A DNA stretch of 64,000 bases, taken from Mesorhizobium liriopis. Its GTDB lineage: Bacteria > Pseudomonadota > Alphaproteobacteria > Rhizobiales > Rhizobiaceae. Positions 56,671 through 64,000 of this stretch are shown here, in pieces; within the stretch, counting starts at the first letter, position 1, and every line of letters starts with the position of its first letter. The stretch spans positions 124,001 through 188,000 of the forward strand of contig NZ_JAMXQS010000006.1 in assembly GCF_024053505.1 (NCBI RefSeq), given 5' to 3'. The notes under the pieces are model-generated. The model saw only the letters and a program-made list of their open reading frames with translations, was not told the DNA's origin and searched no databases. The translations under genes were made by a program, and so were the position numbers.

Positions 56671-57083
56671 GCGGCAGTCCGCAACCACTGGCGCTGATCG
56701 AAGCGGTTTCGGTCGCGCTCAGGCAGGGCGATGCCCTGCTTCTGGTCAAGCGCGGTCGCGCACCATCGCTTGGCTTATACGCGTTCCCGGGTGGCCGGGT
56801 CGAACCGGGCGAGACGCTGATCGAGGCCGCGCGCCGCGAACTTTTCGAGGAAACCGCGCTTCGTGCCGCGCATCTCGAACATCTCCGCACCATTCTGCTG
56901 CCCGCCGAAGGCGACAATGGCACGCCGCATTACTCGCTGACGGTCTTTCTCGGCGAGAACCCGTCGGGCGATCTGCAGGCAGGCGACGATGCGGCCGAAG
57001 CTGGATTCTTCACGCTGGCTGAAATGGCATCCCTCCCCATCACCGCCTCGACTTTTGATGCCGCTCGTTCGATTTTGAGCTAA
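56667..57083 (+). CDS. NUDIX hydrolase
   Basis: A 138-residue pyrophosphohydrolase. The Nudix box GGRVEPGETLIEAARREL then FEETAL lies at about residues 42-65, with Ala in place of the final Gly of the consensus (EETAL). The substrate (nucleoside diphosphate derivative) is not predictable; ADP-ribose- or NADH-type activity is possible. The start is TTG overlapping the previous stop; no alternative ATG occurs before the conserved region. Confidence 0.85.
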   Translation: MSGSPQPLALIEAVSVALRQGDALLLVKRGRAPSLGLYAFPGGRVEPGETLIEAARRELFEETALRAAHLEHLRTILLPAEGDNGTPHYSLTVFLGENPSGDLQAGDDAAEAGFFTLAEMASLPITASTFDAARSILS

Positions 57084-57126
57084 ACGCGCCTTATCGCCGT
57101 CAAAATGGGCGTGCTTGTTGGTGCCC

Positions 57127-57489
57127 ATGCGTTTGGTTGCGTGCGTCTCTGCTGGTCTGTTGTTGTGCGCGACGCCGTTGCGCGCGGCCGAAGCCCCGTT
57201 CGAACCGAGCTTGCTCCGATTGGCCGAGATTCTCGGCTCGCTTCACTTCCTGCAGACATTGTGCGGTGGCGAATCGCGCGACTGGCGCATGGAGATGGAG
57301 ACCCTTCTTGACGCCGAGAAGCCGAGCGCGGAGCGCCGCGCACGCTTCATCGCCGGCTTCAACAGCGGCTATCGTGCTTACGCGGCAAATTATACGACCT
57401 GCACGCCCTCGGCGAGGGCAGCCATCGCGCTTTATGCAAAAGAGGGCGAGAAGCTCACACGGGAAGTAACCGGCCGTTTCGGCAATTAG
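57127..57489 (+). CDS. TIGR02301 family exported protein
   Basis: A 120-residue protein with a signal peptide (MRLVACVSAGLLLCATPLRA) and the family pattern LAEILGSLHFLQTLCGG, then FIAGFNSGYRAYAANYTTCTPSA. Two Cys in the mature part may form a disulfide. TIGR02301 is a small family found almost only in Rhizobiales, of unknown function. The ATG at 57127 is preceded by in-frame TTG and GTG codons, so the start could be up to four residues earlier. Confidence 0.85.
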   Translation: MRLVACVSAGLLLCATPLRAAEAPFEPSLLRLAEILGSLHFLQTLCGGESRDWRMEMETLLDAEKPSAERRARFIAGFNSGYRAYAANYTTCTPSARAAIALYAKEGEKLTREVTGRFGN

Positions 57490-57626
57490 GCAACTGTTAA
57501 CCTTTAATTCGCGTCGGCGGTTTCGCGCGAAATCAGGCATGGTAGAACTCTTAACGAGACATTAATTCATCGATTCAAATTGGCTGGGGCATTCCCGGTC
57601 GTGAGAACCGAAGCGGGGGCGAGCAT

Positions 57627-57884
57627 ATGGCTCAGGGCATGAACGAAATCGACGCGCTGGTGCGCGAGGAAAAGCGTCTGACCGCCGTGGATTGCCACAA
57701 CGAAGCCTGGGCCGAGGGCCTGTCGGCCGGCATCGAGCCCGATATCATCGCGGAAGCGGCGTTGACCACCGCATTCGGCGAGCTTTGCCGCTCGAGCGGC
57801 GAAAATGCCGCCCTTGCCTTGCTCGACCGCATGCGTTCGATGGTGGAAGCGGGCGAGTTCGAGCCGTCGAAGCTGAAGCACTGA
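57627..57884 (+). CDS. Conserved hypothetical protein (85 residues)
   Basis: A small acidic helical protein with no signal peptide or membrane segment. It contains DCHNEAWAEGLSAGIEPDIIAEAALTTA-type helices and ends SMVEAGEFEPSKLKH. I do not recognise the family, though the composition and codon use are those of a true gene. A G-rich stretch (GCGGGGGCGAG) lies ahead of the ATG. It is between TIGR02301 and a secreted unknown on the same strand. Confidence 0.75.
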   Translation: MAQGMNEIDALVREEKRLTAVDCHNEAWAEGLSAGIEPDIIAEAALTTAFGELCRSSGENAALALLDRMRSMVEAGEFEPSKLKH

Positions 57885-57916
57885 GCCGACCGCTTCGCAA
57901 CTCTGGAATTTCCTCG

Positions 57917-58654
57917 ATGACGATTACCCCCAACCGTCTCACTGCTTCCCGTGCTCTTCTGCTCGCCCTTACGCTTGGTGTCAGTTCCTTCGTCTCCTCA
58001 TCGGCGTGGGCCTTGAGCGAAATCCAGCGCGAAGAAATTCCGGCGCCTGCCGGTGAACAGCCGACGCAAAGCGCGCCGGACGCGACGACGCCCGCTCAGC
58101 CCGAAGCGGGCGAAGGAGCTGAGACACCTGCGCCTGAAGGTGGTGACAAAGCTCAGGCGCCGACCGCAGAGGAAGACGAGACACCTCCGCCGCCCATCGA
58201 ATACGACCTTCCGAAACTGCCAGAAGCAGTGAAGCGCACGCATGATCAGCTGATCGAGATCGCCAAGAGTGGCGAGATCGAGAAACTGCGCCCTCTGCTC
58301 GGCACAGGCGATGAGGCCACCCAGCTTTCCGTCGGCGAAGTCTCGAGCGATCCGATCGAATTCCTGAAATCCGCTTCCGGCGATGGTCAGGGCTATGAGA
58401 TCCTCGCCATCCTGCAGGAAATCCTGTCGGCCGGTTTTGTCCACCTCGATGCGGGCGAACCGGAAGAGCTTTATGTCTGGCCCTATTTCTTCGCCGTGCC
58501 GCTCGACACGCTCGACGGTCGCCAGCAGGTCGAGCTGTTCAAGCTGATCACGGCTGGCGATTTCGAAGAGATGAAATCGGTCGGCAATTATATTTTCTAT
58601 CGCGCTGGCATCACGCCACAGGGCCGCTTCGCCTTCTTCCTCGCAGGCGACTAA
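57917..58654 (+). CDS. Secreted protein with Pro/Glu-rich linker, unknown function
   Basis: A 245-residue protein. A signal peptide (RALLLALTLGVSSFVSSSAWA) is followed by a low-complexity Pro/Ala/Glu/Gln/Thr linker (about residues 40-95), then a compact C-terminal domain (LPKLPEAVKRTHDQLIEIAKSG, ILAILQEILSAGFVHLD, LYVWPYFFAVPLD, NYIFYRAGITPQGRFAFF). I do not recognise the domain; the WPYF and aromatic-rich end suggest a periplasmic binding or structural role. The ATG follows a weak TTTCCTCG. Its stop overlaps that of the convergent dihydroorotase gene by 4 bp. Confidence 0.75.
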   Translation: MTITPNRLTASRALLLALTLGVSSFVSSSAWALSEIQREEIPAPAGEQPTQSAPDATTPAQPEAGEGAETPAPEGGDKAQAPTAEEDETPPPPIEYDLPKLPEAVKRTHDQLIEIAKSGEIEKLRPLLGTGDEATQLSVGEVSSDPIEFLKSASGDGQGYEILAILQEILSAGFVHLDAGEPEELYVWPYFFAVPLDTLDGRQQVELFKLITAGDFEEMKSVGNYIFYRAGITPQGRFAFFLAGD

Positions 58655-59988
58655 GCGCTCGCTCCCAGGGTCTCACTAAACCTGATCGGCTGGCCGCCAC
58701 CTGCGGCCGCCAACTCGCCTTCCCACATCCGCATATTGCCGCGCACGATGGTGCCGACCGGCCAGCCGGTGACCTTGCGCTCATGATGCGGCGTCCAGCC
58801 CGCCTTCGAACCGGCTTGTTCGTTCTTAATCGTCTCACGCCGCTTGAGATCGACGACGGTGAAGTCGGCATCGTACCCGACCGCGATACGCCCTTTGCCG
58901 GCGATGCCGAACAAACGCGCAGGACCGGCGCTCGTCATGTCGACGAACCGTTCGAGCGACAGGCGGCCGTTCGCAACATGATCGAGCATTACCGGAACGA
59001 GCGTCTGCACACCGGTCATGCCCGAGGGCGATTGCGGATAGGACTTGGCCTTTTCCTCCAAAGTGTGCGGCGCATGGTCCGAGCCGAGAATGTCGAGGAT
59101 GCCGCTTGCCAGGCCCTCCCATAGCCCGTCGCGATGGAAGGTCTCTCGCACCGGCGGGTTCATCTGCAGTAGCGTGCCGAGGCGGGCATAATCGTCAGAT
59201 GAAAGCGTCAAGTGGTGCGGCGTCACCTCGGCACTCGCATAATCTTTGGCGGCTGCGAGCAGCGGGAGTTCGTCACGCGTCGAGATGTGCAGCACATGGA
59301 TGCGCGCGCCGGTCTCCTTCGCGATCCGCAGAAGGCGACTCGTCGAACTGACGGCAGCTTCGACATCGCGCCAGACATGGTGCGACGTGGGATCGCCCGG
59401 GCGCCGCTCGTCGAGACGCGCGCGCAGGCGGAATTCGTCCTCGGAGTGAAATGCCGCGCGGCGGCGCGTGTTGCGCAAGATGGCCCGCACGCCCTCGTCG
59501 TCCTCCACCAGCAGGCTGCCGGTCGAGGAGCCCATGAATACCTTGATGCCGGCCGCCGCCGGCAGGCGTTCCAGTTCGGCCACCTCATGCGCGTTCTCGC
59601 GCGTGCCGCCGACCCAGAAGGCGAAGTCGCAATGCATCCGACGCGTCGCGCGCCGCACTTTGTCCGCAAGTGTCGCTTCGCTCGTCGTAAGCGGATTGGT
59701 GTTCGGCATTTCGAAAACACCGGTGACGCCGCCCAGGACCGCCGCACGTGAGCCGCTTTCGAGGTCTTCCTTGTGATCCAACCCGGGCTCACGAAAATGC
59801 ACCTGCGTGTCGATCACGCCCGGCAGAACGTGCAGGCCGGCGCAGTCGATGGTCTCACCGGCACTCACGCCAGCAAGCGCGCCGATTGCCGCGATGCGTC
59901 CCGAGCGGATGCCGATGTTTCGCGTCCCCACTCCATCCTGATTGACGACGGTTCCGTTCAGAAGAAGGAGGTCGAAGGTATCGGCCAT
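58651..59988 (-). CDS. Dihydroorotase (multifunctional-type, PyrC/AllB-like amidohydrolase)
   Basis: A 445-residue cyclic amidohydrolase. The metal site motif DTQVHFREPG lies near residue 60, the carbamylated-lysine segment GIKVFMGSSTG near 148, and SDHAPHT near 305. Length and sequence fit class I dihydroorotases of the TIGR00857 type, which convert carbamoylaspartate to dihydroorotate; allantoinase or hydantoinase activity cannot be excluded. No other pyrimidine gene is adjacent. The upstream region is shared with ygfZ. Confidence 0.85.
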   Translation of the reverse strand: MADTFDLLLLNGTVVNQDGVGTRNIGIRSGRIAAIGALAGVSAGETIDCAGLHVLPGVIDTQVHFREPGLDHKEDLESGSRAAVLGGVTGVFEMPNTNPLTTSEATLADKVRRATRRMHCDFAFWVGGTRENAHEVAELERLPAAAGIKVFMGSSTGSLLVEDDEGVRAILRNTRRRAAFHSEDEFRLRARLDERRPGDPTSHHVWRDVEAAVSSTSRLLRIAKETGARIHVLHISTRDELPLLAAAKDYASAEVTPHHLTLSSDDYARLGTLLQMNPPVRETFHRDGLWEGLASGILDILGSDHAPHTLEEKAKSYPQSPSGMTGVQTLVPVMLDHVANGRLSLERFVDMTSAGPARLFGIAGKGRIAVGYDADFTVVDLKRRETIKNEQAGSKAGWTPHHERKVTGWPVGTIVRGNMRMWEGELAAAGGGQPIRFSETLGASA

Positions 59989-60070
59989 GCAGGTTCGTCC
60001 CTTGCTCGCGCTCAGGCTCGGGCATAATTACGCCCTGCCCCTTCCGCAAGCTTCAGCGCCAAACGAACCC

Positions 60071-60919
60071 ATGCCATCCGCAATTCTTTCCAACCGCGCT
60101 CTCCTTCGTCTTTCAGGCGAGGATGCGGCGTCGTTCCTCCAGAACCTCGTCACCACGGACATCGATTTGATCGGTAACGACGAAATCCGCGCATCAGCGC
60201 TGCTCTCGCCGCAGGGAAAGGTCATGTTCGACTTTCTCGTCTCGCGCGACGGCGAGGAGCTTCTTCTCGAAACTCGCGCCGATATCGCAGCCGATCTGGC
60301 CAAGCGACTGACGCTATACAAGCTGCGCGCGAAGGTTGTGATTTCTCAGCCGGAGCAGGTTGTTGCCAAAGTTTTCTGGGACGATGATTCAGCGTCGGTG
60401 ATGTCCGGCAGCAAGCGTGACACACGGTTCAAGGGGCTGGTCGTGTGGCGTGTTTATTTGGATGCTGGACAATCATCGAACGAAGATGAGTGGAACCGCC
60501 TCCGTATTGCATCTGGCGTGGTCGAAAGCGGATCTGACTACGCGCTCGGCGATGCGTTTCCCCATGACATCTCATTCGACCAGAATAGTGGGGTCGGCTT
60601 CGGCAAAGGGTGTTTCGTCGGACAGGAAGTGGTTTCGCGCATGAAGCACCGCGGGACGGCACGACGGCGGGTGCTGATTCTCGAAGGCAGCGACGCCTTG
60701 CCCGTGACGGGCACGGATGTCACGGCGAACGGACGGCCGCTCGGGTCGCTCGGGACGGTTGACGGAAACAAGGCGCTCGCGATCCTGCGCATCGACCGTG
60801 TGGCTGATGCGCTCAACGGCGCATTGGCGATTCTGGCGGGCAGCGTCCCGGTCACAGCATCGCTTCCGCCGGATGTGAGCTACAGCTTTCCCGCCGACAC
60901 CACGTCGGCCCAAGACTAA
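60071..60919 (+). CDS. ygfZ: Folate-binding protein YgfZ (GcvT-like, Fe-S cluster maintenance)
   Basis: A 282-residue tetrahydrofolate-binding protein of the GcvT fold. The hallmark GKGCFVGQEV (KGCxGQE, near residue 185) is present. YgfZ helps maintain or build iron-sulfur clusters in certain proteins, in the cytoplasm. The ATG at 60071 was chosen by homology (SNRALLRLSGEDAASFLQNLVTTD start); the open frame extends upstream only as antisense of the dihydroorotase gene. Its stop shares bases with the next start (TAATG). Confidence 0.92.
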   Translation: MPSAILSNRALLRLSGEDAASFLQNLVTTDIDLIGNDEIRASALLSPQGKVMFDFLVSRDGEELLLETRADIAADLAKRLTLYKLRAKVVISQPEQVVAKVFWDDDSASVMSGSKRDTRFKGLVVWRVYLDAGQSSNEDEWNRLRIASGVVESGSDYALGDAFPHDISFDQNSGVGFGKGCFVGQEVVSRMKHRGTARRRVLILEGSDALPVTGTDVTANGRPLGSLGTVDGNKALAILRIDRVADALNGALAILAGSVPVTASLPPDVSYSFPADTTSAQD

Positions 60920-61527
60920 TGCCGCCGCGCAAAGATGCCAGCCCGCGTGCGTGGCAGCGGATGTTGTCCGGTCGGCGGCTCGACCTTCTCGATCCCTCGC
61001 CGCTCGATATCGAACTCAGCGACATCGCCCATGGACTTGCCCGCGTTGCGCGCTGGAACGGCCAGACGCTCGGCGCGCATGCCTTTTCGGTGGCGCAGCA
61101 TTCGCTTCTGGTCGAGGATATCTTCGGCCTGATAGGCGAGGAGCCAAGCCCGAAGGAGCGGATCGCGGCACTGCTGCACGACGCCGCCGAGTATGTGATC
61201 GGCGACATGATCTCACCCTTCAAGGCAGTCGTCGGCGGTGGCTATCGGGAGGTCGAACATCGCCTGCGCCATGCCATCCATTTGCGGTTTGGGCTCAAGC
61301 CCGACCTTTCCAAGAAGCTCGAGGCGCGGATCAAGCGAGCGGATCAGGTGGCCGCCTATCTCGAAGCCACCGTGCTTGCGGGCTTTTCAAACACCGAGGC
61401 AGCAGCTTTTTTCGGAAAGCCGAGTGAAATCGTGGTCGAGCGTTTCGATGTGACGCCGCAGCCGGTCGAGCAGGTGCAGAACGCTTTCCTCGAAAGATTT
61501 TCAGCGCTCGAAGCTGCGAGGCACTAA
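60919..61527 (+). CDS. HD-domain phosphohydrolase (YfbR-like)
   Basis: A 202-residue metal-dependent phosphohydrolase. Residues of the HD site are visible: His in SVAQHSLLVED, His-Asp in ALLHDAAEYVIGD, and a later Asp in IKRADQVAAYLE. Relatives of this size include 5'-nucleotidases and metal-dependent phosphohydrolases. It is coupled to ygfZ by a TAATG overlap and ends 4 bp into the convergent ATP-grasp gene. Substrate unknown. Confidence 0.87.
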   Translation: MPPRKDASPRAWQRMLSGRRLDLLDPSPLDIELSDIAHGLARVARWNGQTLGAHAFSVAQHSLLVEDIFGLIGEEPSPKERIAALLHDAAEYVIGDMISPFKAVVGGGYREVEHRLRHAIHLRFGLKPDLSKKLEARIKRADQVAAYLEATVLAGFSNTEAAAFFGKPSEIVVERFDVTPQPVEQVQNAFLERFSALEAARH

Positions 61528-62987
61528 CGCGCGGTTCGTTCCAGCCGGTCGAGGAACCATTGGGTGAGGCGCACCCAAACCTCGTCCTTCTCTCCCGAAT
61601 CTTCATAGCCATGGTCGAGGTTCGGGTTGTCGTTGACCTCGATCACCGTCACGCCGTCTTTCGTCTCCTTCAGATCGACGCCATAAAGTCCATTGCCGAT
61701 ACAACTCGCCGCGCGCACGGCCGTATCGACCACATGAGCAGGTGCGTCCCTGAGCGTGAAGGTGCGCACGCCGCCCTGATCCGGCTTACCGTTCCGCTCG
61801 TGATTGACGATCTGCCAGTGCTTCTTGGCCATCATGTACTGCACGGCGAAAAGCGGTCTGCCGCCGAGCACGCCGACGCGCCAGTCATAGGCGGTCGGCA
61901 CATATTCCTGCGCAATCAGCAGATCGGAGTCCTCGAGCCACTTGCCGGCAATCTGAGCTAGCTCATTCGGATTATTCGCTTTCTTCACCCCGCGCGAGAA
62001 AGAACCGTCCGGAATTTTCAGGACCAACGGAAAGCCAAGCGTATCGGCGGCTTGCTCGAACTCCTGCGGGCCCGCGATCATCATCGTTGCGGGAACAGGC
62101 ACCTTGTTGGCGCTCATCAGTTCGTTGAGATAGACCTTATTGGTGCAGCGGATCATCGACAGCGAGTCATCGATGACCGGCATGCCCTCCTGCTCCGCGC
62201 GACGCGCAAAGCGGTAGGTATGATTGGAGATCGCCGTCGTCTCGCGGATGAACAGCGCATCGTAATTGGCGAGTTTGGCCAAATCCTTCCGCGTGATCGG
62301 CTCGACCTCCACTCCCATCTTCTCCGCGATGCGCGCCCAGTAGCGCAGCGACGCGACCGTAGAGGGCGGCATGTCCTCCTGCGGATTGACGAGCGTGGCG
62401 AACGTAAAGCGCGCGGGGGTTCGCGTCTTCCCATCGCGCCACTCGCGGCTCGTGTAGGCGTCGAGGCATGCGAGAAACCGCGTACGCTCCTCACCATCGA
62501 TGCGGCCGAGCGGCTTGAAGGCGATCTTGCGGATCGACGCCCATCCGTCAGCGTCCTTGATCGAAACCTCCAGCGCCGGCGCGCGGAACCAGTCGAAGAG
62601 CAGCTTGGCGAAGCGTTCCCAGGGTTTGGATGGCGCGATACCGAAAAAGATCACGATCCTGGCCGGAAAGTCTCCGCCAAGTTCCTTTCGGCATTTGTTG
62701 AGCGAAACTTCGAGTTCCGGCAGCGCGGTCTCGTAGAGCTTGCGCTCGGAGAGATCGATCATCGTCTCGACGGTCGGGATCACCTTGTGTCCGCGTGAGC
62801 TGGCAAGCAGCGACGCGTAGTAGCCGCGACTTTGATAGCCCGTGCTGCCAGCGAGATTGATGACCTTTGGCCGCTGTCCGTTGAACAGCGTTGGATGGAC
62901 GAGATAATCTTTCGCCGTGATGATCTTGTGCGGCGTGGCGACCTGATCGAGGTCCCCCGGACGGCTGGTGACGATCACCCAGCTCAT
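61524..62987 (-). CDS. RimK-like ATP-grasp ligase with N-terminal RLAN domain
   Basis: A 487-residue protein with two parts: an N-terminal domain of the RimK-like ATP-grasp N-terminal type (RLAN; about residues 1-200, including YLVHPTLFNGQRPKVINL and STGYQSRGYYASLLA) and a RimK-type ATP-grasp (LGFPLVLKIPDGSFSRGVKK, IAQEYVPTAYDWRVGVLGG, VIEVNDNPNLDHGYED). Enzymes of this class add amino acids such as glutamate to a peptide or protein carboxyl group; the substrate here is not known. Its start overlaps the GNAT stop (ATGA), so the two are one operon. Confidence 0.85.
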   Translation of the reverse strand: MSWVIVTSRPGDLDQVATPHKIITAKDYLVHPTLFNGQRPKVINLAGSTGYQSRGYYASLLASSRGHKVIPTVETMIDLSERKLYETALPELEVSLNKCRKELGGDFPARIVIFFGIAPSKPWERFAKLLFDWFRAPALEVSIKDADGWASIRKIAFKPLGRIDGEERTRFLACLDAYTSREWRDGKTRTPARFTFATLVNPQEDMPPSTVASLRYWARIAEKMGVEVEPITRKDLAKLANYDALFIRETTAISNHTYRFARRAEQEGMPVIDDSLSMIRCTNKVYLNELMSANKVPVPATMMIAGPQEFEQAADTLGFPLVLKIPDGSFSRGVKKANNPNELAQIAGKWLEDSDLLIAQEYVPTAYDWRVGVLGGRPLFAVQYMMAKKHWQIVNHERNGKPDQGGVRTFTLRDAPAHVVDTAVRAASCIGNGLYGVDLKETKDGVTVIEVNDNPNLDHGYEDSGEKDEVWVRLTQWFLDRLERTAR

Positions 62988-63493
62988 CGGAGAACCGCCT
63001 GTCCCAACGACTTGATGAAGTGCAAGGCAGTCGCGCCGTCAGAATAGTAGTTCTTCGTTTCGCCCAACAATTCGTAGCCGTCGCGCCGGTACAGGCTTAC
63101 CGCAGGTTCATTGTCCGCGCGAACCTCGAGGCTGACGGCCTCGCATCCCCGCTCCCTCGCCGCACGCTCCATCTCAGCAAGCAATGCTCTCCCAACGCCT
63201 TTACCCCGGGCGGCTTGCGCGACAGCCAGTGAATAGAGTCTGCAGCGCCTGGAGTAAGACCGGAACAGCACGACTGCGCATCCGGCGATCAGGGTGCCCT
63301 CAACGGCGACGAGCACTGCCGCGCTGGGTGCTCCGACAAGGCGCGCGAATGATCGGCGGGAGATACGATCCTGGCTGAAGGCTTCGTTCTCCAAGGCGAC
63401 GATCGCGTTCAGATCCGATAAGGTCGCATGACGAATGTTCAGCGAGCCCCCATCGTACCTCACTACTGGCACTGCCTCAGTCTGCGTGCTCAT
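62984..63493 (-). CDS. GNAT family N-acetyltransferase
   Basis: A 169-residue acetyltransferase with the acetyl-CoA loop QAARGKGVGRALL and the RimI-like motif VSLEVRADNEPAVSLYRRDGY. It is the first gene of a two-gene minus-strand operon with the RimK-like ligase (4-bp overlap). The ATG at 63493 was chosen because the longer frame to 63526 adds residues without family similarity. The pairing suggests N-acetylation of the same peptide or amino acid substrate, but this is inference. Confidence 0.85.
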   Translation of the reverse strand: MSTQTEAVPVVRYDGGSLNIRHATLSDLNAIVALENEAFSQDRISRRSFARLVGAPSAAVLVAVEGTLIAGCAVVLFRSYSRRCRLYSLAVAQAARGKGVGRALLAEMERAARERGCEAVSLEVRADNEPAVSLYRRDGYELLGETKNYYSDGATALHFIKSLGQAVLR

Positions 63494-63678
63494 GAAAGCC
63501 CCGATCCCACCCTCAGGCACACGCAAGGTGCCGCGCGCAAACGCCCGTGCAATACGGCTACAGTGTGACGCGTTCGCCTGATCGGCGCATCAGAGTTTCT
63601 GACGCATTCATCCGGCGAATTGAATTAACTTGCGCGCCCCGTCGCGCTAGAAATCCTGATCCTTCCGGAGTTCATCCC

Positions 63679-64000
63679 ATGACCGTCGCAAATCCTCCGC
63701 GTCAGTCCAGCGCGTCGCTTCCCTGGCTGGTGATCGGCTGCGGCTGCCTCGTCGCGGCGCTGACCTTCGGACCGCGCTCCGCAATGGGCTTTTTCCAGCT
63801 GCCCATGATCACCGACAGGGGCTGGGACCGCGCGACGTTCGGCCTCGCCATGGCGATCCAGAACCTCTTCTGGGGCCTCGGCCAACCGCTCTTCGGCGCA
63901 ATGGCCGACAAGTTCGGAACATGGCGCGTGCTCACGCTTGGCGGGGTGCTCTATGCAGTGGGCCTGCTGATGATGGCGCATGCCAACAATGTCGCGATGC
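63679..64000 (+). CDS. MFS transporter (3' end outside window)
   Basis: The first 107 residues of a Major Facilitator Superfamily permease. Helix 1 (WLVIGCGCLVAALTFGPRSAMGFF) and helix 2 flank the loop GQPLFGAMADKFGTWRV, a clear MFS signature between helices 2 and 3. Other family members of this pattern (PMITDRGWDRATFG) are often oxalate/formate-type or monocarboxylate transporters, but the substrate cannot be set from the fragment. CGGAG lies about 8 bases before the ATG. It is divergent from the GNAT gene. Confidence 0.85.
   Translation, partial: MTVANPPRQSSASLPWLVIGCGCLVAALTFGPRSAMGFFQLPMITDRGWDRATFGLAMAIQNLFWGLGQPLFGAMADKFGTWRVLTLGGVLYAVGLLMMAHANNVAM

Overview
The window is a stretch of core chromosome from an alphaproteobacterium of the order Hyphomicrobiales (Rhizobiales), probably near Rhizobiaceae/Phyllobacteriaceae. 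The basis is gene content and order: gyrA-marC-ssb-uvrA, queA/tgt beside two cyclophilins and coaD, glnB-glnA followed by a eukaryote-type glutamine synthetase II, an IalB-like and a BA14K-like protein, TIGR02301 and DUF2735 proteins, and LexA boxes of the alphaproteobacterial GTTC-N7-GTTC type. The DNA is GC-rich and evenly packed. I see no insertion sequence, phage, integrase, CRISPR array or rRNA. One tRNA gene (Lys, anticodon UUU) is present.

Layout. 1-5 kb: 3' part of a UbiH-type flavin hydroxylase, hspQ, an IalB-like exported protein, and an oligopeptide-type solute-binding protein coupled to a DsbA/FrnE-type oxidoreductase. 5-15 kb: mfd and sdhE opposite recG, then glmS, glmU and a CcdA-like thiol transporter, tRNA-Lys. 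15-20 kb: a BA14K-like protein, then a minus-strand operon of circularly permuted ATP-grasp, alpha-E protein, transglutaminase-like protein and the proteasome-like protease Anbu. 20-28 kb: DUF4864 protein, the minus-strand cluster coaD-ppi-ppi-DMT transporter-queA-tgt, a 45-residue membrane protein, gyrA, marC. 28-33 kb: ssb and uvrA diverge around a 685-bp region with two LexA boxes and unexplained hairpins. 33-38 kb: nitrogen block with an NnrD-only dehydratase coupled to a DUF2945 gene, glnB-glnA and glnII (each with a sigma-54 promoter), and a DUF2735 protein. 38-45 kb: dnaB, radA, cvpA, purF, a short-chain dehydrogenase, pssA and psd. 45-51 kb: an ATM1-type ABC exporter under an ArsR regulator with a 33-bp operator, a LysM protein, a LOG-family enzyme, rarD. 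51-56 kb: cysS, two GFA-family proteins, pip and cimA, mostly joined by stop/start overlaps. 56-64 kb: small unknowns, a Nudix hydrolase, TIGR02301, a secreted unknown, a dihydroorotase, YgfZ, an HD hydrolase, a RimK-like ATP-grasp/GNAT pair and the start of an MFS transporter.

How the genes work together. Most are housekeeping: DNA repair and replication (mfd, recG, ssb, uvrA, gyrA, dnaB, radA), envelope precursors (glmS/glmU; psd/pssA), queuosine synthesis (queA/tgt), nitrogen assimilation (glnB/glnA/glnII). The less ordinary parts are the Anbu operon, the RimK-like/GNAT pair, the ArsR-controlled exporter, the truncated Nnr arrangement, the missing zinc ligands in Tgt and UvrA, and the structured DNA between ssb and uvrA. 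I did not find a clearly new multi-gene system; the best unexplained signal is the ssb-uvrA intergenic block.
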